6,967 nucleotides of DNA from JANWHZ01 sp041487535 (GTDB taxonomy: Bacteria; Patescibacteriota; Saccharimonadia; Saccharimonadales; UBA4665). The stretch spans positions 1 to 6,967 of the forward strand of contig JBGPNM010000057.1 in assembly GCA_041487535.1 (NCBI GenBank), read 5' to 3'. The position numbers and the translations under genes were made by a program. Shown here in pieces: positions 1 through 5,032 of the stretch; the stretch's first letter is position 1, and the number at the start of each line of letters is the position of its first letter. The notes under the pieces were generated by a model, which was given only the letters and a program-made list of their open reading frames with translations, made no database searches and had not been told where the DNA came from.

Positions 1-103
1 CGAAAACTCGCAACGTGAAAATGGAATGGTAGAGGAGGATGAAATATAGCTCAGGCTTGCAGGCGGGTTAAAGTTTCGTCATAGCCACCTTATCCAGCGC
101 ACT
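1..103 (+). other. Unresolved left edge, probably the 3' end of an upstream transcript
   Basis: All three + frames close quickly here (stops at 16-18, 30-32 and 47-49), so at most a few C-terminal codons of an upstream gene are present and the correct frame cannot be chosen. A ribosome-binding-like aggagg at 34-39 precedes a 10-codon ORF (39-71) that is too short to call. The terminator that follows shows that transcription enters from the left. I do not recognise the end of a tRNA, tmRNA or RNase P RNA. Confidence 0.3.
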
Positions 104-136
104 AAAGCCGGAGCTTATTGTTCCGGCTTTTCTTGT
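104..136 (+). terminator. Rho-independent terminator of the upstream transcript
   Basis: A perfect 9-bp stem (aaagccgga at 104-112 with tccggcttt at 122-130) closes a 9-nt loop and runs into ttttctt. The U-tract lies on the + strand side, so it ends a transcript coming from the left edge. On the opposite strand the stem is followed only by TTTAGTG, a much weaker signal. Confidence 0.8.
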
Positions 137-150
137 GGCCGATAGCCGGC

Positions 151-339
151 GTGCTTGAGGAGGCTACTGAATTTTACTACAACAACGCCGAAGTAGCAGA
201 CATGATGGTAGGGGATGGATCAATAACTCCAGAGGAGGCAGAGGCACAGAAGGGAGAGCTGAGGGGGTACTTCATGAAATATACAACGAGATTACGGCCT
301 CTGGCGACGAGTAACCTCTTAGTATACAATAAATTGTGA
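151..339 (+). CDS. Small hypothetical protein, possibly frameshifted
   Basis: This frame stays open from 118 to a TGA at 337-339. The TTG at 118 lies inside the terminator hairpin, so the GTG at 151 (62 aa) is taken as a tentative start; ATG at 202 is the other choice. Neither has a convincing Shine-Dalgarno. The readable core is an acidic helical stretch around DGSITPEEAEAQKGEL, which resembles the helix-turn-helix style of short SHOCT-like domains and a segment of the small protein at 3339. The last 20 codons run through promoter-like A/T sequence. A -1 shift at the G-run 263-267 would instead give a plausible ending, VLHEIYNEITASGDE, stopping at 312-314. Function unknown. It may be a real small gene, a decayed one, or chance. 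Confidence 0.35.
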   Translation: MLEEATEFYYNNAEVADMMVGDGSITPEEAEAQKGELRGYFMKYTTRLRPLATSNLLVYNKL

Positions 340-349
340 ATATTATAAT
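325..349 (+). promoter_or_regulatory. Candidate promoter region for ppa
   Basis: This A/T-rich stretch just before the pyrophosphatase gene holds two -10-like hexamers, TACAAT (325-330) and TATAAT (344-349). Neither has a good -35 at the right spacing (TGGCGA at 302-307 is weak). The upstream terminator and the strong ggagg at 361-365 support transcription starting in this gap, but the exact start is not resolved. Confidence 0.35.
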
Positions 350-370
350 CTATAACTGACGGAGGTTACG

Positions 371-904
371 ATGGCAGATTTTAATGTTGTGCTGGAAACG
401 GGTGATTGGCAGAATGGTACTGTAAACACGGTTGTCGAAATTCCGGAAGGGTCGATACTGAAGGTCGAATACCGCCGCAAGACTGCGACCTTTGAGATTG
501 ACCGGGTCGAGCCGAGCATTTTTGCGAAGCCGGCAAGCTATGGTTTTATTCCTCAAACACTGGATGAGGATGGCGACGAGCTGGACACGCTTATTGTTTG
601 TGCCGAGCCTATCCCAATGGGTGTACACCTGAAAGTACGTGTTATCGGTATCCTGAATTTCGAAGACGACGGTGAGATGGACTACAAGGTAATCTGCGTC
701 CCGGCAGACGACCGGAACACTGGCGATGCAATCCAGACGCTGGACGACCTGGGCGAGCGCTGGAAGCAGAAGGTGGAGTTCCACTTCAGCCACTACAAAG
801 ATTTGAAGAAGCCGGGTACGACCAAGGTGCTTGGTTGGGGCGACACAGAAGCTGCCAAAAAGATCATCGGCGAGTGTGTGGAGCGGTTCAAGCATCAGGC
901 ATGA
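371..904 (+). CDS. ppa: Inorganic pyrophosphatase, family I (soluble)
   Basis: Cytoplasmic, metal-dependent hydrolase that splits pyrophosphate to two phosphates and so drives nucleotide, tRNA-charging and polymer synthesis forward. At 177 aa it matches the usual bacterial length (about 175). Active-site residues can be matched to the E. coli enzyme: K31-x-E33, R45, Y57 in SYGFI, the metal-binding D67/D69/D72 of DGDELD, D99, D104 and K106, and Y142-K143. The residue after the DGDELD core is Thr73 where the family usually has a small hydrophobic residue. The start is fixed by ggagg at 361-365, six bases before the ATG. It is followed by a 159-nt gap containing the gap promoter, so it is probably a single-gene unit with its own promoter in 302-349. 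No clear terminator is visible after it. The 181-codon antisense frame is a shadow. Confidence 0.97.
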   Translation: MADFNVVLETGDWQNGTVNTVVEIPEGSILKVEYRRKTATFEIDRVEPSIFAKPASYGFIPQTLDEDGDELDTLIVCAEPIPMGVHLKVRVIGILNFEDDGEMDYKVICVPADDRNTGDAIQTLDDLGERWKQKVEFHFSHYKDLKKPGTTKVLGWGDTEAAKKIIGECVERFKHQA

Positions 905-991
905 AAAAGCTCGTCCCGGCCGCAGTATCAGGGTGAAAAAATAGAAGTCGTCTGAGTTTAGTCAGGCATACTTGCGCTCGCCGTAAGCCAG

Positions 992-1020
992 TTGCTTGAT
1001 TCTGCTTGTGCTCTTACAAT
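992..1020 (+). promoter_or_regulatory. Sigma-70-type promoter for the gap-rpiB-rpe unit
   Basis: TTGCTT (992-997) and TACAAT (1015-1020) are separated by exactly 17 bp. Transcription would begin near 1027 and give a leader of about 37 nt before the gap ATG. It is the best promoter in the gap after ppa. A weak 6-bp hairpin (971-976 with 982-987, one G-U) lies just upstream. Confidence 0.65.
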
Positions 1021-1063
1021 GTAGGTCAGCGCTAGTGTATAACCAAGTTAAGGCGGGGGAGAT

Positions 1064-2098
1064 ATGAAGACCAGAGTAGCTATCAACGGTTTTGGGCGTA
1101 TCGGACGGATTGCGTTCCGTATCGCATACGAGCGGGACGACCTGGAGGTCGTCGGCATCAATGATTTAACGGATACCAAGACGCTGGCGTATTTGCTCAA
1201 GCACGATTCCAACTACGGCGACTATGCCCATGAGGTTAGTCACGACGACAAGAATATTATTGTCGACGGCAAAGCAATTCCTGTTTCGGCAGAGAAGGAC
1301 CCGGCCGTCTTGCCATGGAAAGATTTGCGTGTCGACGTCGTGATCGAATCCACGGGCCGTTTCACAACCGGAGAAACTGCCAAAGCGCATATTACGGCAG
1401 GCGCCAAGCGCGTAGTCATCTCTGCGCCAACCAAAAGCGACGATGTCAGTACGGTTGTGATCGGTGCGAACGACGACAAGCTAAAAGGCGCGGGTGACGT
1501 TATCAGCAATGCCTCTTGTACGACCAACAGCATAGCGGCCATCATGAGCATTATGGACCAAGAGTTCGGCATCGAAAAAGCCATGCTCACTACCGTGCAC
1601 AGCGACACTGCCAGCCAAACGCTGACCGATAGCCCGGCAAAAGATCTGCGCGAAGGACGCGCCGCCTCACAAAATATTGTCCCGACCACGACTGGTGCGG
1701 CAATCGCCGTAGCGCTGACGGTGCCCAGTCTGAAGGGCAAATTCGACGGTCTGAGCGTGCGCGTGCCGACGCCGGTGGTATCACTCAGCGACGTGACCAT
1801 GTTGCTCAAGCGCAGCACCACCAAAGAGGAAATTAACGACGTCCTAGTAAAAGCGTCCAAGGAGCCGTATTACCAGGGCATTGTCGCGGTCTCTGACGAG
1901 CCGCTCGTCAGCAGCGATTATATCGGCAACAGTAACTCAGGCATTGTGGATCTGGAGTTGACGAACGTAGTGGCAGGCAACCTTGCCAAAGTCGTAGTTT
2001 GGTACGACAACGAATGGGGCTATTCCAACCGGCTCGTGGAAGAGGTGGCTGATGTGGGGCGTATACTCCACCAAAATGAATCACACGATCATCAATAA
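1064..2098 (+). CDS. gap: Glyceraldehyde-3-phosphate dehydrogenase, type I, probably NAD-dependent
   Basis: Oxidises and phosphorylates glyceraldehyde-3-phosphate to 1,3-bisphosphoglycerate in the cytoplasm; it normally works as a tetramer. At 344 aa it has the family length. The Rossmann motif NGFGRIGR lies at 8-15. D34 in GINDLTD is the Asp expected to favour NAD over NADP. The catalytic Cys152 sits in SNASCTTNS and the partner His179 in TTVHSDT. The phosphate-binding PTTTGAA is at 207-213, R233 is in VRVPTP, and the C-terminal WYDNEWGYSNR is at 313-323. The usual His of the PHKDLR segment is Ala192 here (SPAKDLREGR). The last residues form a short His-rich tail. Start: the only in-frame ATG before the Rossmann motif, with a G-rich Shine-Dalgarno (ggggga, 1055-1060). 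It leads a tight unit with rpiB (23 nt away) and rpe, feeding triose phosphate from the pentose pathway into lower glycolysis. Confidence 0.98.
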   Translation: MKTRVAINGFGRIGRIAFRIAYERDDLEVVGINDLTDTKTLAYLLKHDSNYGDYAHEVSHDDKNIIVDGKAIPVSAEKDPAVLPWKDLRVDVVIESTGRFTTGETAKAHITAGAKRVVISAPTKSDDVSTVVIGANDDKLKGAGDVISNASCTTNSIAAIMSIMDQEFGIEKAMLTTVHSDTASQTLTDSPAKDLREGRAASQNIVPTTTGAAIAVALTVPSLKGKFDGLSVRVPTPVVSLSDVTMLLKRSTTKEEINDVLVKASKEPYYQGIVAVSDEPLVSSDYIGNSNSGIVDLELTNVVAGNLAKVVVWYDNEWGYSNRLVEEVADVGRILHQNESHDHQ

Positions 2099-2121
2099 CG
2101 GCCGAAAGTGGGGGGAGGGCT

Positions 2122-2565
2122 ATGAAGATTTACATCGGTGCCGACCATAATGGCTTCGTATTTAAGCAGCAATTGAGCCAATACTTACGTCAGGGCGGCT
2201 ACGACGTAGTAGATGACGGCAATAAAACGCTTGATCCGCTGGACGATTATCCGCAGTTTGCTGGCCGTGTGGTGGCCTCGTTGCTTGCTAGTGGTGAACA
2301 GAACAGCAGCGGAATCCTTATCTGCGGCAGCGGGCAAGGTATGTGCATAGCGGCCAACCGGTTCAAGGGCATCCGGGCTGCTCTGTGCTGGAATGTCGAG
2401 GAAGCGCGCGCTTCGCGCAACGACGACGACTGTAACGTGCTGTGCTTATCTTCGCGCTATCTGTCGCTGGATGAGACCATGCCGATAGTAACCGCCTGGC
2501 TTTCAACGCCGTTCGCCGGTGCTAGCCGGTTCAAACGCCGCATTCGGGAGCTGGACGAGTTATAA
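2122..2565 (+). CDS. rpiB: Ribose-5-phosphate isomerase B (RpiB/LacAB family)
   Basis: Interconverts ribose-5-phosphate and ribulose-5-phosphate in the non-oxidative pentose phosphate pathway. At 147 aa it has the typical RpiB length. The family pattern is clear: GADHNGF at 6-12 (Asp8, His9), a DYP at 42-44, the catalytic cysteine C68 in ICGSGQGMCIAANR with the phosphate/anion loop, and GIRAALC at 83-89. In the segment that in E. coli reads SRQHNDTNVL, this protein reads SRNDDDCNVL. The His known to help open the sugar ring (His99 in E. coli) therefore appears to be Asp101. LacA/LacB-type galactose-6-phosphate isomerases are an alternative, but the neighbours argue for RpiB. A strong ggagg (2114-2118) precedes the ATG. 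The stop codon lies one base before the rpe start. Confidence 0.92.
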   Translation: MKIYIGADHNGFVFKQQLSQYLRQGGYDVVDDGNKTLDPLDDYPQFAGRVVASLLASGEQNSSGILICGSGQGMCIAANRFKGIRAALCWNVEEARASRNDDDCNVLCLSSRYLSLDETMPIVTAWLSTPFAGASRFKRRIRELDEL

Positions 2566-2566
2566 G

Positions 2567-3196
2567 ATGAACACCACCATCTGCCCGACGATTCTGGCGG
2601 AGGAGCCGAACGGCTACCGTGTGCAAATGCAGCGCGTGGTGCCGTTTGCGCGCCGGCTGCACATCGATCTGATGGATGGTATTTTTGCGCAGCCGCGCAG
2701 TGTCGGGCTGAGCGAGGTTTACTGGCCGGCGAATATACCAGTGGATCTGCACGTTATGTATCAGAAGCCGTTCGTCCACGCTCAGGAATTGGCGGCGCTT
2801 GGCCCGCGTATGATCATTGTGCACGCCGAAGCTGAGGGTAACTTTTTGGCGTTTGCGACGTGGCTGCACCAGCATGGCATGGAAGTAGGCTTGGCGCTGC
2901 TGCCGCAAACACCGGTTCAGGATATCGCCCCGGCGCTGGAGCTGATTGACCATGTGCTGATATTCTCTGGCCGGCTCGGTCACTACGGCGGTACGGCGGA
3001 CTTGCGGCTGCTCAGCAAAGTGCAGCAGCTCCGCGCCCTTAAGCCCAGTGTGGAGATCGGCTGGGACGGGGGTGTGAATGCCAACAATGCCCGGGATCTG
3101 GCGGAGGGCGGTGTTGACGTGCTGAATGTTGGTGGTTATATTGAGCACGCCATCAGTCCGGCGCAAGCCTATGCTACACTGGAATCATTAGTATAA
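2567..3196 (+). CDS. rpe: Ribulose-phosphate 3-epimerase, divergent
   Basis: TIM-barrel enzyme expected to interconvert ribulose-5-phosphate and xylulose-5-phosphate, the donor for transketolase. The ATG at 2567 gives 209 aa and puts the first barrel strand (TICPTIL) where the family has it; the upstream GTG at 2519 would add 16 unlikely residues overlapping rpiB. No Shine-Dalgarno lies at normal spacing, and the start is one base after the rpiB stop, so translation is probably coupled. The four metal ligands and both acid/base Asp are visible: His32 and Asp34 in HIDLMDG, His62 in DLHVM, Asp167 in GWDGGVN. Two departures stand out. The family's Ser of APSIL is Thr8, and the phosphate-gripping loop usually written SVNPGFGGQ is SGRLGHYGG (134-142). 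The late barrel reads DVLNVGGYI rather than the usual VAGSAIF style. It belongs to the family; the exact sugar phosphate is inferred from its neighbours. Confidence 0.88.
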   Translation: MNTTICPTILAEEPNGYRVQMQRVVPFARRLHIDLMDGIFAQPRSVGLSEVYWPANIPVDLHVMYQKPFVHAQELAALGPRMIIVHAEAEGNFLAFATWLHQHGMEVGLALLPQTPVQDIAPALELIDHVLIFSGRLGHYGGTADLRLLSKVQQLRALKPSVEIGWDGGVNANNARDLAEGGVDVLNVGGYIEHAISPAQAYATLESLV

Positions 3197-3246
3197 GACC
3201 TTCCCAGCCTATGGCTCAAACGTTGGCAATGAGGTGTACAGGTCTT
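3195..3246 (+). other. Possible stem-loop after rpe
   Basis: A 7-bp inverted repeat (aagacct 3195-3201, aggtctt 3240-3246) starts inside the rpe stop codon. It encloses a smaller hairpin (agcc/ggct, 3206-3216, 3-nt loop). There is no U-tract after it, so it is not a classic terminator. It could be an RNA end or stabilising structure, or chance. Confidence 0.25.
3209..3230 (+). repeat. Imperfect direct copy of the transketolase start region
   Basis: These 22 bases match 3764-3785 at 19 positions, including the exact 12-mer ctatggctcaaa. The ATG inside (3211) opens a 53-codon frame beginning MAQTLAM, against MAQKLSI for the real transketolase N-half. The match ends after about seven codons. 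A chance similarity cannot be excluded. Confidence 0.4.
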
Positions 3247-3274
3247 AATAGAATAACCCGTTGCTTTATATACT
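3245..3274 (+). promoter_or_regulatory. Weak candidate promoter for the small gene at 3339
   Basis: TATACT (3269-3274) is a good -10 and is identical to the aldolase -10. TTAATA (3245-3250), 18 bp upstream, is a poor -35. Transcription would begin near 3281 and leave about 58 nt before the ORF. An alternative pair is TTGGCA (3223-3228) with TTAATA (3245-3250), 16 bp apart. Confidence 0.3.
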
Positions 3275-3338
3275 TCCTGCTAGTTCGACGAAGCGAGAAT
3301 CAATGGCATGCGGTTAGCAGGAAAAAGAATGGACAAGT

Positions 3339-3560
3339 ATGGCAACACCGGGACACGAGGGAAGTTTTGTGACGCCTGTTTCTCCGGAACAGGACGGAGA
3401 TATGGCGGCCGTCGCGCGATATGACAAAAAGATGAAGGAGGTCTCGGCTCTTGAGCGTCAAGGAGTTGTTAGCCCGACGCACGCTGAACAGTACAGAGAA
3501 TCAGTTCTGAGTGATCTAGCGTACGACCAAACGATATCAAACTTTAATACACTAAGATAA
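3339..3560 (+). CDS. Small hypothetical protein, SHOCT-like helical segment
   Basis: A 73-aa, soluble, mostly charged protein with no signal peptide or membrane segment. Residues 1-21 look disordered. From about residue 22 it is helical, with the pattern ALERQGVVSPTHAEQYRESVL, which resembles the two-helix SHOCT style (helix, Gly, hydrophobic, Ser/Thr, acidic helix). The same pattern is seen in the small ORF at 151-339. The start is uncertain: the ATG at 3339 has only a partial ribosome site, while the ATG at 3402 has aggacggaga close upstream and would give 52 aa. A third ATG (3329), in another frame, has a better-placed agga but opens only 31 codons. The gene lies in an A+T-rich interval between rpe and transketolase and has no visible metabolic link to them. 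Function unknown. Confidence 0.5.
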   Translation: MATPGHEGSFVTPVSPEQDGDMAAVARYDKKMKEVSALERQGVVSPTHAEQYRESVLSDLAYDQTISNFNTLR

Positions 3561-3595
3561 AAATAGGCTACTCGGATGTTGTGCTGACTCATTCA

Positions 3596-3668
3596 CACTT
3601 TTTGCTCAGAATGTAAAAACAATCCTTGTGATTCAATTTTGCAATAAAACTGCAGAGCACTTTTTGCT
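3596..3668 (+). repeat. Pair of 11-bp direct repeats in the spacer before transketolase
   Basis: The sequence cactttttgct occurs at 3596-3606 and again at 3658-3668, 62 bp apart, or about six helical turns, in the A+T-rich spacer upstream of the transketolase promoter. The spacing would put two bound proteins on the same face of the DNA. No known operator is recognised, and a T-rich 11-mer can recur by chance. Confidence 0.35.
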
Positions 3669-3669
3669 G

Positions 3670-3679
3670 TTTGGCCAAA
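3670..3679. promoter_or_regulatory. Palindrome tttggccaaa, possible operator
   Basis: A perfect 10-bp palindrome directly after the second copy of the 11-bp repeat, about 45 bp upstream of the likely transketolase -10. Its position fits an activator or repressor site, but no specific regulator is implied. A second short palindrome, aaacgttt (3746-3753), lies in the leader. Confidence 0.25.
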
Positions 3680-3722
3680 TGTGCGTATGGGTTAATACTC
3701 ACAGACTATGTTTAAGCCCATG

Positions 3723-3731
3723 TGCTACACT
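3723..3731 (+). promoter_or_regulatory. Extended -10 promoter for the transketolase unit
   Basis: TG-C-TACACT (3723-3731) matches an extended -10 element. No good -35 is found 16-18 bp upstream, which is usual for this promoter type. Transcription would start near 3738 and leave a leader of about 28 nt containing gagggg (3758-3763) before the ATG at 3766. Confidence 0.45.
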
Positions 3732-3763
3732 AGGAACATTAACATAAACGTTTCTCCGAGGGG

Positions 3764-3785
3764 CTATGGCTCAAAAGTTGTCGAT
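3764..3785 (+). repeat. Second copy of the 22-bp near-repeat, at the transketolase start
   Basis: Matches 3209-3230 at 19 of 22 positions. This copy covers the true start codon and first codons of the transketolase N-half. The two copies bracket the small gene and its spacer (about 555 bp start to start). Confidence 0.4.
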
Positions 3786-4623
3786 ATTGTCGTTGGAAGC
3801 AAAGGCCAACCAGATTCGTACGGACATTATTACTATGTTGGAACACGCCGGCAGCGGGCACAGCGCCGGGCCGTTGGGGCTGGCGGATATATTCGCTGCC
3901 CTCTATTTTGATATTCTTAAACACGATCCGAAGAACCCCGATTGGGACAAGCGCGACATCCTGATTCTGAGTAACGGCCACTGCGTGCCGGTGCGCTACG
4001 CCGCCATGGCGGAGGCTGGGTATTTTCCCAAGAAAGAACTGCTGACGCTGCGCAAGCTCGGCTCGCGGTTGCAGGGCCATCCCGAGCGTACTCGTTTGCC
4101 TGGTTTGGAAACGACCAGCGGTCCGCTCGGCTCCGGCCTGAGCCAGGCGTGCGGCATGGCGCTGGCACTCCGCATGGACAAGCAAAAGCACCGCTGGGTG
4201 TACGTGATAACGGGCGACGGCGAGCAGGATGAAGGCAATATTTGGGAGGCCGCCATGCTGGCGGCTAAGTACAAACTCAGCAACCTTATCGCCATGTGCG
4301 ACCGCAACAACATTCAGATAGACGGCCCGACAGAAATGGTGATGCCGCTGGAAGATCTGCATGCCAAGTGGGAGGCATTCGGCTGGCACGTGCTGGAGGT
4401 TGACGGCAATAACATCGAGGCCGTGATTGATGCCTGCGCCATGGCGCGCGCCATCGTGGAAAAGCCGGTGATGATCCTGGCGCATACGGTGCCCGGCATG
4501 GGTGTGGACTTCATGGAATACGACTTTCATTGGCATGGCAACCCGCCCAACCACGAGCAGGCGAAGATAGCTCTGCACGAATTACGTACCCTTGGCGGCA
4601 AAATCCGGAGCGAGCATGAGTAA
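3766..4623 (+). CDS. tkt: Transketolase, N-terminal (thiamine diphosphate-binding) subunit
   Basis: First half of a split transketolase, which moves two-carbon units between ketose and aldose phosphates using thiamine diphosphate and Mg2+. At 285 aa it matches the N-terminal subunits of split enzymes, against about 660 aa for fused ones. Visible landmarks are His32 in GSGHSAGPLG, His72 in SNGHCVPV, His105 in QGHPE, the cofactor motif starting GDGE (150-153) and closing at N181-N182, and FHWHG (254-258) near the end. The usual SKGHASPALYA segment is changed to SNGHCVPVRYA. The ATG at 3766 is preceded by gagggg at proper spacing. The active site needs the C-terminal subunit encoded at 5029; the two genes are separated by a membrane protein gene whose ATG overlaps this stop codon by 8 nt. 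Probably co-transcribed with both from the extended -10 at 3723. Confidence 0.96.
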   Translation: MAQKLSILSLEAKANQIRTDIITMLEHAGSGHSAGPLGLADIFAALYFDILKHDPKNPDWDKRDILILSNGHCVPVRYAAMAEAGYFPKKELLTLRKLGSRLQGHPERTRLPGLETTSGPLGSGLSQACGMALALRMDKQKHRWVYVITGDGEQDEGNIWEAAMLAAKYKLSNLIAMCDRNNIQIDGPTEMVMPLEDLHAKWEAFGWHVLEVDGNNIEAVIDACAMARAIVEKPVMILAHTVPGMGVDFMEYDFHWHGNPPNHEQAKIALHELRTLGGKIRSEHE

Positions 4624-5032
4624 AGTATTCCTGGTGGTACTGATTGCCTTAGGATGCGGTGCGTTGGTTACGGCTGCGACATTATTTTATACCTTCCGCA
4701 TCGCAAACAGAGTGTACTTTGATCAATGTGGAGATATTAATCAATCGGCGGAGAATCAGATTTGTGCCACGGCAGAGTGCTGGAATCAATTGCGGCCACA
4801 AGCTGAATTTAGAACATTTCGTGGTTTTCCGCTCAACTATTATAATGCTGGGTCGCCTGTTGCGGAAGATTGCGCAAGTGCATTGACTAGTAAACTTGAT
4901 TGGTTTTCGCTTCATCGAGAATTACCTACCGGTGTCGATTTACGAAACGCTTCGTTTGATCTTGTGCTTTGGTCGGTGATTGCTGGCGCACCTCTCGCTA
5001 TTATTTTCACACATACGAGGAGGCGGAGATGA
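4616..5032 (+). CDS. Two-helix membrane protein with Cys-containing outer domain, unknown function
   Basis: The ATG at 4616 gives 138 aa and overlaps the end of the transketolase N-half (8 nt), with ggag (4607-4610) five bases before the start. An in-frame alternative at 4592 would add eight residues. Residues 4-27 form a hydrophobic helix and about 114-131 a second one, followed by a basic RRRR tail. By the positive-inside rule both ends are cytoplasmic and about 85 residues lie outside. That outer part holds Cys38, Cys50, Cys55 and Cys86, enough for two disulfides, and a GFPLNYY segment (70-76). I do not recognise a family. The TGA stop overlaps the next ATG (ATGA). G+C over 4681-4980 is about 43% by my count, against 62-67% in sampled lines of the flanking transketolase genes, which suggests a separate origin. 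Its location between two subunits of one enzyme is odd; a role in transketolase is not implied. Confidence 0.82.
   Translation: MSKVFLVVLIALGCGALVTAATLFYTFRIANRVYFDQCGDINQSAENQICATAECWNQLRPQAEFRTFRGFPLNYYNAGSPVAEDCASALTSKLDWFSLHRELPTGVDLRNASFDLVLWSVIAGAPLAIIFTHTRRRR

Noticed and set aside
118..150. TTG start at 118 for the first small ORF
   Set aside because: It lies inside the loop and stem of a strong terminator, so it is unlikely to be a translation start.
350..895. 181-codon open frame antisense to pyrophosphatase
   Set aside because: It covers almost exactly the ppa gene on the other strand. The active-site residues of pyrophosphatase prove the + strand reading.
905..991. Possible terminator or small RNA after ppa
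   Set aside because: Only 4-6 bp stems with no U-tract are found. Nothing beyond a promoter further right can be supported.
1240..1860. 206-codon antisense frame within gap
   Set aside because: Low-complexity Ser/Thr/Ala/Val shadow of the gap codons, with no motif or start signal.
2519..2566. Upstream GTG start for rpe adding 16 residues
   Set aside because: It would overlap rpiB, lacks a ribosome site, and the added residues precede the conserved first barrel strand. The ATG at 2567 fits the family.
3211..3372. 53-codon frame starting MAQTLAM after rpe
   Set aside because: Only the first seven codons resemble transketolase, there is no ribosome site, and the rest is basic filler overlapping the start of the small gene. 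Kept only as a repeat.
3329..3424. 31-codon ORF starting at 3329 with agga upstream
   Set aside because: Its ribosome site is better placed than that of the 3339 ORF, but the product is a short Gly/Arg-rich string and overlaps the longer, more protein-like frame.
3739..4578. 279-codon open frame antisense to the transketolase N-subunit
   Set aside because: It lies fully over a well-supported conserved gene, is His/Arg-rich without domain sense, has no ribosome site, and is the usual antisense shadow of G+C-rich coding sequence.
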